The position numbers and the translations under genes were made by a program. From Anarhynchus alexandrinus (taxonomy: Eukaryota > Chordata > Aves > Charadriiformes > Charadriidae), in assembly GCA_008711295.1 (NCBI GenBank), contig VUYV01000003.1, positions 7,245,480-7,309,479 of the forward strand: DNA of 64,000 nucleotides. Direction: 5' to 3'. A model generated the notes under the pieces. It made no database searches, was not told the origin of the DNA, and worked only from the letters and a program-made list of their open reading frames with translations. How positions within the stretch are numbered: the first letter of the stretch is position 1; the number at the start of each line of letters is the position of its first letter. Shown in pieces: positions 12,782-24,545 of this stretch.

Positions 12782-12786
12782 ACAGT

Positions 12787-15700
12787 CTATAGTTAATCTT
12801 AAGATTCATTTGGGCCTTTTACATGATCAATTCTGACCCCCTCTTTAACACCATTGACATATCATAATACACACATGGTCCCAGAGCAGATAAGGCTTTT
12901 GTAAAGATTTGAGATGTTCCAATAGAGTAAATTATCACACTAATTATATCAAACTTATTATTTGCATTATAGTAGTGGGAATAACACCAAGTCACATAGA
13001 TTTGAAGCTATTTTAGGACAATAGCCTCCATATTTTTACACTTCCACTTTTGAATAGAGCCGGAAAAGAGGTTTAGGGAAACATTTTTAATCCAAACTTT
13101 GTCAGCTTGCAAAGAAGGCTTTACCATGGTCAGTCTTCAAGCAACAATTCAAGGCAAATATTTTTTTCATCCAGACAAGTTTACAGAATGACTTTGCCCT
13201 CTGTGAGGAATTTGTTCTTTATAATGTAGTGATTCCCAAAGTCTTGTGCAGTATTTCCCTATTACTGACACAGCTAGGTCTTATGACAAAAAAATCTCAA
13301 ATCAAATTACATAATGTGTGAATGGTGATAGCCATGGACAATGGTAAAAAGAATACTTTGGGAAAGTGCTGTGCAATATATCTTACTGTTATTTCCACAA
13401 GCATTGCTAGCTCCAGCCTTAGTTTGATTTTAGTAAGTGATATTTTTGCAGTGAAACTGAGGCCTGAAACTAGGAGTACCACCCTTGAGGGCAGTCATGG
13501 TGAAGGTTTGTATGTAAGATGTGTGTTTGCATTGAGATTCAAAAAAGTAGTGTTCCTCGAAGTCTGACCAAAGGCAATGAGACCCTGTTAGCTTCAGCAG
13601 GCTTTAGTTCAGTTTGATTTTGAAAGTAAAATGTTATTCCAGGTAAGAGAGAGAAAACCCCATTTTTTTTCCACAGAATTTTAAATCTGCATCTGTTCAA
13701 ATGTTAGAGTTATCTCTACGTATACCTGGGCTGCCTGCACCTATTTTTTCAAATGAGTTCCTGAGGGTGAAGTCTGCCTTCTGGTCTGGCGATTTCATAT
13801 ATTATTACAATCTTTATTTGTTTCAGGTAATCCTTTTTTGCCATCTTATTTGTCATTTAGAAAATCTAAAATGTTCATCTTCATGATCCTAAGTACTTAA
13901 ACCATCTTGCAAAAAAAAAGAAAATTCAATATATATTTATGTAGTTGCAATTGATAAATTCCCCAATGACAATAGATTTATCCAGTTATTAATGGGTTTC
14001 CACTAGACAACTGAGTAATATAGTCTGTCTTATAATCAAATAACTGATTAATCATTACATCTTTTTTCCCCAAAGATAATAATTTATTATAGATTTATTG
14101 TTTTATAAATTCTTCAAAATAATTGCTTTTTCACTACTATTTCACCAAGAAGTTTAATGAAGGTGATGAAATGTATCATTTACTAAGTTTATTGAAAACA
14201 AAGTTTGTGACAGGTATTCAAAGCAGGAAAATAGTTTGCTTATTTTAAATTTATTCCATAAACTTTACAATAACATTGAAGAGATTATTTTCTAAATAAT
14301 AGTCCAATGCACAGCCAGTGGGAAAATTTAACCCCTGTAGAGGTTCAAAAGCAATGGTGTAATTACTTCTGCTTGTGTCAAAAGAAGCAAAGTAGTGTAT
14401 ATAATAATTTTATTATTTTTTCTATGTAATCAGAGAAACTAACCATATGCTGTAACCATGTACTTGGGTGTTTTGGTTTTACAGAATAGATATGTCCATA
14501 TTTCGGTGCCTTAAAATGAATGGCACCATGTTCGTTGTGTCCTTGACCTGGGTAAACATCATGCATAAGAGGTAGAATATGTGCAATACACACGTACGTG
14601 CACATTTAGGTATTCAGTGCATATAAAATTTACATACCATTTTCATCTCTGTTCTGAAAGCAATTAAAGTCAAGCAATAATTCAGTTCATTTAGATATAT
14701 TCAGTGGTTGAAATGGCCTGGGATACTGTGGTGTGTGATAACAATACCTAACCTGCATGCTTCATCATTTTCTTCAGCAATGAATATAAGTGAGTATAAG
14801 ACATCCTGCGAACTCTGAACTTTTTTATGAGTATTTCAACATGTTTCTTTTTAGCAGTGGTTACATATTTTAACGTGTGTAAGTCAAATATTCTTGTACA
14901 TAATTGTGTACAACTACATTTGATCTTTAATTATGCAATTGTGTATGTACAAATGGTTCATAAAATGAAAAGATAGGTAAAGGGATAAAGGAAGAAGATA
15001 ATTCAAATGACATTTCACTATATAGCCTCTTTGTGTGTTCTTTGGAGTAAGAAAGAGGTTTAAAATCAATTTGCTTTTTTTGTCATTGCAACAAGCAGTA
15101 GACTTTGTTAGGATTTGAGATTAATGCTTTATGTCTATGTCCTAAAGCAGTACAATCCTTGCCTCTGTATAATTCCTGCCTGCCTTCCTGACTCCCGCCT
15201 TCCTTATCTGACTGTCTGTGGCCTCCTGAAATGAGGGAAATGGACTCCTAAAATGAGGGAAATTAAGAATATAATGGTTCTTTTGATGCTACCTTGCCTG
15301 TGATGTTTGGGGGACATGAGAAGAGAGTCCTTACCCCAGGAGTTTGGTTCAGAGAATGTAGAATCAAATACCAATTTCCAGACAAGTTGAAATGACTTGC
15401 TAATAATAGAAATTAATTATAAATTAGAAAGACTCCCAAGGCTGGTTTCAGACATACTGAGTGAACAAAAGAAAAAGGGAAAAGGGGAGAATGAAACAAG
15501 AAAGACCTTGAAAATAATAAACTCTCTGTGTAACTTTAAATACTAGATTGAGGGGTTGCACTCTGGGTATATGGCAAAATCTTGCTCTAACAAAGCACTT
15601 GTGATTTCTTTTCACTTGAATTAAAATAAGATTTTAAAAGGAATTACTCATGCAAGGGTAAGCACGTCTTCTGTTTCCTTGAGTTAGTGTGTAATGATAC

Positions 15701-17300
15701 ACCTGAACTGTGAGTTCTGTTGAATTTAGCAATTACACTGGACATATTAAAAGTGGCTGATGGAAAAGAACTCTTTAACTTTATGGTTTGTGATTTTTTG
15801 ATCTTATGAAAAACAAAGTTATTTATGAAAGACTATGAACATAAGACACATTATTGATGCCTTCCTGTATCATGGCTTACAGAATTTCATTTTTATCATC
15901 ACAGAACACAAGCAACATGAAGTAGCTTAAATGGACAGCTGTATAATATTTTAGTTAGTAAACATTTGGATTAAAATGTTCACAAAAAAACCCAAATTAA
16001 ATATTTTTTTCTGAATTACATAACATACATTTTTCATGGGAGGACTTGTGAATAATAAAAACAATTCAGTCGAATTCTTATGAAACAAGTGTTTCTTATA
16101 AAACAGTGACAATGAAAAGAATGTTGTGATGTTTAAAAATAACAATATTTTCAACTTTTTTCTGACACATAATTTTTTTCACCACATTATCCAATATGAT
16201 GCCATATATTTTAGCTTATTTACAATAAAAACTATATGAGATGAAACTTGAATTTAAAATTCTGATTTTATCTTTTTTAGACAGACTGAGATTCTTTCTA
16301 GAAAAGACTCTAGTCACAGTCTTTTTAAGCTGAACATTTCCTAGAACCAANTATAAAAAAAAAAAAAAAACCAAACAAAAACCAACACAGTCTCTAGACA
16401 GGTGCATATTCATATTTGCTGTTAAAAGAGAAGTAAAAAGAACTCAGCAAACTTTCATGGTTTTACTAATACACATTTTCATTATTTCAAACCGTTGTTT
16501 CTACAACGGGGAAAATTCAATTGAAACAAATAAATTTATTAATAGCAGTTGATAATCTGTCTTTTAATGTCAGGTTAGTTATTACTGATCTTAATAAATA
16601 TGGATAGTAATATTACAGCATCCTCTAACAAAAAGGTTTTTTGATTGATTTTCAGAAATTACTTTAATAATTTCATGACACACAAGTATTACAGAATTCT
16701 AAATATATATGTAATCTAGATTTAATACATTTCAAAATGTATTTATCAGTGGCAATGTCATGCTAGAAAAGCAGACTTAAAAAATTGAAATTTTCTGTGA
16801 AAACCATTGATTGAAATTTTTGCTTCGGAAAACCCAGATGAAAGGTATTGTGCATAAAAGAGAATGCTGGACTTAAAAATATGTGCTCCTTACCCTTCTT
16901 TAATCTCTGTTATGTCATTTTACTTCACCACATCCGGGTTAGTTGGGGGTAACTAGGTTGTTCTACTCTGTAGATTGCTTTGTAGTCTACTGAAGGACTG
17001 AGAAGTTTTTGGTCTCTGAGATTTCCTATGCAGTTGCACTGGAGATGTAACTGAGGTTCATCCCATCCCCTGTTCATTTTTGCTGATGAAAATTCATGAT
17101 AGAATTGGGTATCATGATGTGTTTCTGAAGAGGAGTTATTATGATGTACTCTTGTAACTACTCCAAAATTAATTTTATGAAATATTTTATTATGGAATAT
17201 TGTGTTTAACAGTCAAAAGTTTGTTGCTGTTCTGGACACACATGAAACGTCATTTATAGTACCAGGTAAAATTCCAGTCTCTCATGTTTGAGAAAAAAAA
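12787..17300. other. Unique AT-rich sequence, no gene seen
   Basis: Only short open frames are seen (at most 81 codons), none recognisable. The block is very AT-rich between 13.9 and 17.2 kb. An ambiguous base at 16351 is followed by an A16 run (16355-16370) and A/C-rich sequence; it probably marks unresolved homopolymer length rather than a biological feature. Confidence 0.6.
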
Positions 17301-17400
17301 ATCATAGAATCATAGAATGATTTAGGTTGGAAGGGACCTTAAAGATCATCGAGTTCCAACCCCCCTGCCATAGGCAGTGACACCTTCCACTACACCAGGT
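17301..17400 (-). mobile_element. CR1 LINE, 3'-end fragment (minus strand)
   Basis: On the + strand it opens with the reverse complement of the CR1 terminal octamers ('atcatagaatcatagaatga'), then 'ttaggttggaagggacctta', 'aagatcatcgagttccaacc' and 'cagtgacaccttccactaca'. This is the antisense of the avian CR1 3' untranslated end. Only about 100 bp remain, which is the usual severe 5' truncation of CR1. No coding sequence of the reverse transcriptase survives. CR1 insertions make no reliable target duplications, and none is seen. Confidence 0.95.
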
Positions 17401-20400
17401 GAATGAATGCAGAGTAAAAGACATATAGAAAAGGGGTATCACACACAGGGGAATAGCCAATTAGATAAAAGATGAATCTTCCAAATGAAATGAGAAGGGT
17501 AGGGTATTTTTTCTTTATTTGAACCAAACAAAATAAATTCTGAAAGAAAAATGGCCATTGTCTCCAAATGACTCAGGGTATGAACATCAAAGAAAGAGAA
17601 GAGCTACTTGAGTAAAATACTGAATTGACAGAAGAGCAAACGCGTTTGCATACTAAGCCTGTGGAAAAATATTTGTGAGGAAACTGGAGTGAGGAAAGTA
17701 ATGTAGCTGGTGCTTAAGAAGGCACAAGGTAAGTGATGAAAAAGATAATATGGTAACTCTCAATACAAGAAAACTGATTCAAGGACCTAGGAGGCTCATT
17801 CCACTTGTATACCATTTGAATTTCAAACTATGAGACTTTCCTGGAAGTTATACTTTTTAAGTAATTCTAGTGAAAGCTGTTTTAATATATGGAGGTTTTG
17901 AATGAAGTGGTTTCCTCTCTAATTGCAGAAAGAATTTTTCAAACAGGTGGCTTTGTATAGAGAAAGGCCTCAAATTTCAAAGTTTTACCATCTTTTTTCA
18001 AATCCCTAGTGTAAAATTTTAGTAAGAAATTATGTAAACGTTCAGTATTGTTCCAGTAGCAATTTGGAAACATTTTGCAAGAAGTTGCAAAAGGACTGCA
18101 GGTGAATGAAGTAATAAATTAGTAACTGAATACATAAGAAAAGACAGAATACCTGGTTGTGTTTTGGTACCTAAAAATAGGTTAAATTCATCAGAGAAGT
18201 TATTGGTTGTGAATTATTCACTGTGTTCTACTGGCTGTAATTCTTTTTGCATTTAATTACAAGGGGCTATAGATTACTTAGAGGTCTTGTAATGCATGTG
18301 CATGACTGCCAAGACCACTAATGGAAATTGCATGCCATTGCTGAGAGAAAAGTATACACTTCAGTAATTACATGTGGTACTCTAAATGCAGATGTAAAAG
18401 TAATTATCATAAACTGGTACTCTGCATATTGGAATGCTGTATTGGCTCAATACATTAGCTTTCACTTCCGAAGATCATCAGGACTCAATACGTAGTTAGT
18501 TCTCTCATGAAATAAGATTAAAGGTTTCCTAGTAACTTCCTTTTGTTCTTAGAAAAAAAAATAAAAATGTACTGTATGAGTAGCTCCACAGGGAGTGCTA
18601 TGTTCATTAGTAAACTAGAGGAAAGAGTGTTATTGGCTAGCACTGAAGTATTTTGGTAGAATTGTAAAGGACAATCATTTAACACTTGGGTCTAGCTACT
18701 CTTATTTGTCACATTTTCTTGAGGATTAAAATTTATATAGCAGAGGAAGGAAACTTAAATTCACAAGAGGTTTATTCACATTCTCCTCCTGAAATTTCAG
18801 TAACAGCGAAGCCTTGAAACTATGACCTTGCAAAGAGATGAACAAATAAATACTACAGACAGGAAAAAAAAATGTCTATGTGTCAGAGATAGGATTGGAT
18901 ATCTAGCAGAGCTATGAACTTCAGAAGTGGATGATTCCTTGCTGTAAAACAGTTTAATTTGTGGCCTTTGATGGTGGCACTGCTCCAAACCTGACTGAAA
19001 CATTGCAGAACTTTTGGGGCAATATGGCCTTGATCATTAAATGTGAATATATTTATATTTTAAAATATTTGTTTAAAATTATGCCTAGTGCTTTCAGGTG
19101 AACCATCATGGGGTATTTCCCTGTGTATTAAATTTCTTGAGGTTCCACACATTTTGCATTTTTATTTTTTTATTAGAAATCAGTGAGTAATTTGTGTCTC
19201 CATGTGCATTTATCTTAAAGATAAGTCCTAGCATATTTCAAACCTAAATAAACCTGACTAATCTTATTTATCCATTTAAGCAAGTTAATATTCCTAGACA
19301 AATGTATGTTGTCCCATTGACAGTTTTCTCTTAGCATTATGGATTCTTTCTCTTTTGCAATATTTCTATGTATCATGATGGCTGAGCACAAGAATTCAGT
19401 TTGTAATTCATTAGACCTTCACTAATGACTCATGAAAGTGTCCATTGCCTGTTTTCAGTTTTTCAGACATTGTACCTGGGTAAAACTCCACTATTGCTAT
19501 GTAAAACTTCACTTTTGCTATCTGTGCAGATCCACTTGTACTTTTCTTGATTGCAGCTCATTGTAAAATGTTTTTATGTCTTGTGAATGTCAATGTTTCC
19601 AGGCTTTGCCTGGGTCTGTTTAAGTTGCCACATTTCATGCACTTTCTCTTCTTTTCTCTGCATCCTCTTGCAGTTTTTTCCTGAAGTCTCCTCTAAGTAT
19701 TTACTTTTAGCCAGTTGATTTTCCTGCTGATCAGCAGCTTGCCTATTGCTACCTCTGATTTGCCTTCCCAGCTTTCTGTCCTGACTAATTTTTAATAACT
19801 TAAAACATCCCGATGGTTCTAAGCCTAAGACCCTGTGTTTCATTAGTCTCCTCTGTCATTGTGGATTCTTGGATCACCGTCTGATCTCTGGTGTCAAAAT
19901 ACTAGTTATACTTCTGACTTCTGAATTTCAAGTCAGTGACAAAAAAATGGCTAAATGATTCTTTTTCTGCAGTCCCATCTTGAACTTCTAGAATTTCCAC
20001 ACTTCATGAGATTACAGCTTTCTTCAAACTCTTCCACTACTTTTTCTTAGGTCTTCTCATCCTGAATTATTTGTGTGTTATTAAAAATGTGACTAACATG
20101 ACACACTGCAGTAATCAGGAAAATAACATTTTTGTGACACTTTTCTTATTAAATTGAGTTAGTGTCTCTCTCTCTATATCCCACATTTTTTCCTAAATAT
20201 TTTCTGATTGCAACCACTTCCCAAGGACCAAGTTCACGAACATGTGTTTGTTGTTCCATCTCTTATTTCTTCTTTCATTCCCAAATGTCCTTTCTCTTGT
20301 GCTATGTTTCATTGCAAGATTTTTCCCTCTCAAGTTCCACTTCTGGTCCTGTGTCCTCTTTTAGTACCTTGAACAATGAGATCCTTAACTTCACATACCT

Positions 20401-20463
20401 TTGAATTTTTACTTTTTTTAATCTTTTTAAGAACTCTAACAATCTGCACATGGAGCCATCTGG

Positions 20464-20464
20464 A

Positions 20465-20495
<31 letters not shown>

Positions 20496-20525
20496 CAAAC
20501 AAATACAACAAAACAACAAAAACCC
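20464..20525 (+). repeat. (CAAAA)n simple repeat
   Basis: Six perfect CAAAA units at 20471-20500 lie inside a longer A/C tract that degenerates into CAAA and CAACA units. The minus-strand frame crossing it gives a run of phenylalanine, valine, leucine and cysteine that has no biological meaning. Confidence 0.95.
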
Positions 20526-23500
20526 AAAACTTAAACTTCTTTATGTCTCTGATATGATATAACCAACTCAGAATCAACCTGAGTTGATTCACCATGCTCT
20601 TAGCTATGCTGCTGATAAAGGGTGAAAGGGGTCTTCTGTACGCTGCAGGTCCCTTAGAAGATACTTATATGCCTGAAGTCAACTGCAACATATTCCATCT
20701 GACCAAAAGGCATATGAAATCTTCATAGCACTCCAGAGCAACACATGAAGAGGAAATCTTCCTTAAGAGAAAACTTAAAAAGAGGTTCCAGAGAGAGGAA
20801 TCTTGGCACTAAACAAACTGCCACACAGGGAAACGCAAGCAATGAGATATCCTCGTGCGTCAGCAAGCAAACAACAGAGTGGTTGACGTGTCTCTGTGTG
20901 TTTGTATAAAGCATCACTTACCTGCAGCAGGAACTGTTTAAGTATCCTATTAATGTCAAACATTAAAATGAAGGTGTTTCTGTAATGGTTGTCATGATTA
21001 TTTACAATCTGCTCACAAGCATATTGTTAAATGAAGATTTAACCAAGTAAAACAGGTTAACCTGTTACAAGTGATGAAACACTGTAATTAGTTGGGTCTG
21101 AAATACAAAAATAGAGAGAATGTTTAGTTTACTAGATAGCTATTTAGCTGACTTGCAAGAAGTGATTCTTTTGCATGGTACCAGTAACTAAGAAAACTAC
21201 ATCAAGCTGAGTCAGAGATTAGGTATGTTGAGGGAATGGATGGGCACAGTGTTGATGTCAGGTCAGGCACTTTCACACAGAGAATGCAAAACCATACACC
21301 TCAAAAATACGTGTTTGTTATATAAATACACTATTTTTTTTCCACTCCAATCAATATGCATTTATTAACCATACACAATATGTTCAGTTATTAAAAAAAA
21401 AAAATATTTACAGAACTGAGAGGATGAAATAAGCAATTTATAAAAAGAAGTTTTGGTTGAAAATTGTCAAGCTATGAATGTAAAAAGGGAAAGTACATTT
21501 GTGTATACAACAAATAATTAACAATGAAAATTCATTGCTGTTAGAGCTATTAATGAAATAATTTGGTTTTGCCGAGTATTTTGTATTTCTATAAGTATGA
21601 ATAGCATCTGTTTTTACATTGGAAAACAGTAACAGCATGTATTAGTTCCTGGTTTTAAGCACATAAACAGACTGCCATCTGGATAGTCTACAGTTAATAA
21701 TTTGGGGTTGAAGAGTTTCTTCAGATTGTTTCATCAGGTTGCTTAGTTTTCAATGACATAGAGTTAATCCTTAATGACATTATTTGCAAAAGGATAAAAA
21801 GTGTTGTAACACTGAAGGAGACACAAAATGAAAACAGAGCAGAGCTATGCGTATGGAAAACAATAAATGCATCACCAAGACAGACATATAAGGAAAAGGT
21901 TTTTAATAGCAGGGGCACGGTGGACAGAGATAAGGTGACAACAAAGATATACTTTTATGTAAGCATCATCTAAAGTGATAGACCTACATTGTAGCTGGAA
22001 CACTGGACTGCAATTTATAAGACCTTCTTCTGCTTAAGGAAAATCTTTGGATATCTGAAGTTCAACAGAGAATGAAATAAGCCCAAATCGTGAAAAAGAA
22101 AGAAGGTGAAGGTGATGACCCTTATTTTCATCTTTTACACATCTAGATGTTAGACATGCTTTGCAAAATGTTAAATTCTTAGTTATTAAAAAAAAAAAAA
22201 GAGAGAGAGAAAAAGAAGAAAGTAATATTAATTCATTCTTAAGCATATCCATTAAAATGAAGAGTTTTGTCTAATTAAAGCTAGAAGCTTTGGTGCCCCT
22301 CCAGCCTCTGCCTTTTCTCCTTCCAAGAAATATCAGATGGAAGGGAGTCTAATCGTGCCATACTGCCTTCCACTCAAAGCTCAGTGCTGCCCACATAAAC
22401 ACTAAAGCATTTACTGTTGTCTTAGGAATTTTGTCTCAGTCTTATAGGACAACTATCATGTCCACACTTTGAGACTACTTCAAATCAATGTCATTGGAAC
22501 AGGATGAAACGTGAAATGATTACAAAGGAGAATACTAACATTTTTGCTGTTTTGTCAAATCTTGCACTGTTTTCTTTTTTTTCCTCCTTTTTCTCCTTTA
22601 ACCTTTGGGCATAAATGACAATGTCACTTGCAGTTAAAGCAGAGCACTTTGACTTAGCTGACATCAAATTTACTTAACGCTAGATCAGCCTGGAAAGTGT
22701 ACAAAGGCTGCTATGTCTCAGAAAGAAAGTGTGTGTGTGACTGCTGAGGAATATTATCCTATTCCCAGGATACTTGTTACAGAGTGCTAATGTCAGAATG
22801 TCAACAAGGGAGCTTTTAAACACTGGAATTACCCAAAGATATAACTTAAAATATTTCTGAGGATAGATTGTTCAAATGGATTATCCCCCATTGTTGTTTC
22901 TTTTGCTTTTTTTCCTTAGGCTTGTTAGTTCCCTCCAACTTTATAATTGGTTTAGATTTCAGATAAATTAAGTCAATTTGCTGTACATAGCTTTATTAGA
23001 ATAATCATTAAAAATCATCATTTTTTAATAGAGAAAGGTATTTATTTATTTAAGATTTATCCACTGTGTAGCTCAATTTGGCTGACATCAGCTGAAGGTT
23101 CAGTCAAACTATTCCAGGTAGGACCGCTGGTTCTATTAACAGACATTAAGAAATAGGAATATAAAGAGAGGAGTGTGAAATGGTATATCAGAGGCAATCT
23201 CTGTGTAACATTTTACACATTGTTTGAAAAACAACAAAGCATAGATTATGTGTGATAAAATATTTGGTTTTAAGTATGGTTAAATAAATTTTTATATATA
23301 TTCAAATATATAGACATGTTCTCATGTCTACAGATCAATAAATAGTGAAAGCACCTAACCACGCTTGGGAGCAACAGTAAATGAGTTTTCAGATCTGTCA
23401 AACCCTTTTTTTGTTGTTTCTTCAGCCTTCTTCTTTTCATGTGTTAGACTTTGTATCTTGAGTTAAGCTAGGTGGGTATGCTTGTTTTTGTGGGGGTGTT

Positions 23501-23712
23501 GGGGGAGCAGCCTATCAGAATAGAATACCAACTTTTCTAAAATTTCCCTTGATGTGAGAATTTTCACCAATAAGTTGTTTGAAACAATCAGATGTTATGT
23601 CTTAGTAACACAATGTCTTTTCAGTTGTCAGGAGATTACAAGAAATAAAATACTAAAATGCACCATAGCCTTTAACATACAAAATTAGCATCCAAATGAA
23701 ATAAAATACCAT

Positions 23713-23770
23713 AAAAAAAAAAAAAAAAACCAAAACCAAAAAACCCCAAACCAAAACAAACCCCAAACCA
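23713..23770 (+). repeat. A-rich tract with A/C tail
   Basis: Seventeen adenines are followed by irregular AACC/AAACCCC units. Similar A-then-C-interrupted tracts occur at 16355-16385 and 35616-35643. No retroposed body precedes it. Confidence 0.9.
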
Positions 23771-24049
23771 ACATTTTAGATTTTTTCTTGGAACAAAAGT
23801 CAACTGTCAGTATCAATTATTTTGATTTTCTTTTCCAAATAATGTTTACAAGCATTATCATCATCTCCCAGGAATGTAATTTTGATTGATTTTCATCTTC
23901 AAGAATGTTTGTAAGGAGACGTTTAATTTATTTTTATCTTATTTGATGGCATTCTCCTTGCCTAGTTTTAGACAACCACTACAATAAAATCTACATTTGA
24001 TCAAATTTTCTAGTCTTTCTGTAAAAGCAGGGAAGAGAAATATGTTCAA

Positions 24050-24545
24050 GGAGGGTGCCTGCTTGGGTGGTCTCTGTGACAAGTGAAACCAGGGCATCCA
24101 GCTAACTCCACAATGGCTCCACCACGGAGAACAGCTGATCCCGTCAGCCAAGATGGCATCACCCCAGGGAAAACATATTTGGGAAAGGGCAAAACACTGC
24201 CTGGCAGTGAACAGTGAGGGAAAAAGTGTGAGAAAAAGCCCTGTGAGCCCAGAGAGGAAAGCCTCCTGGAGGGGAAGAGGTAGAGGAGTTGGGGATGAAG
24301 GACTGAAGTTGGGCCTGGGAAAAAGGGTGATGGTATTATTTTAATTTTTCTTTCTTTGTCACCAACCAACTCTATTTTAACTGGCAATAAATTAAATTAA
24401 TTCTCACCAAGTTGAGTCATTTTTGCCTGTGATGGTAACTAGTAAGGGATCTCCCTGTCTTTATATAGACCCATGAGTGTTTACATCTTTCTCCCCCTGT
24501 CCTGTTGAGGAGAGGAAATGAGAGTGCCTGGGTTGGAGTCAGACA
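24050..24545 (+). mobile_element. Decayed LTR fragment, related to the 30.7-kb LTR
   Basis: Within the window, 'gggtggtctctgtgacaagt', 'agccaagatggc' and 'aaaacatattt' parallel 'gggtggcttctgcgagaagc', 'ctccaagatgg' and 'gaacatattt' of the LTR at 30734, in the same order. The second half keeps the poly(A) region of this avian LTR type ('ggcaataaattaaattaatt', then 'gatggtaactagtaagggat' and 'ctccctgtctttatatagac'). The 5' end is missing or unrecognisable, and the middle subrepeat block seen at 31.1-31.5 kb is absent. No TSD was identified, so the borders are approximate. The frames that cross it on both strands are not genes. Confidence 0.7.

Larger units (their letters stand above)
17401..24049. 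other. Unique AT-rich sequence, no gene seen
   Basis: No exons or RNA genes were recognised. Simple repeats: CAAAA array at 20464-20525, A12 at 21393-21404, A13 followed by (GA)n at 22188-22212, A17 with a C-interrupted tail at 23713-23770. The stretch 19.57-20.3 kb is unusually purine-rich on the minus strand and carries an 89-codon minus-strand frame (19574-19843) with a very hydrophilic K/Q/E-rich translation, unlike any protein I recognise. Confidence 0.6.
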
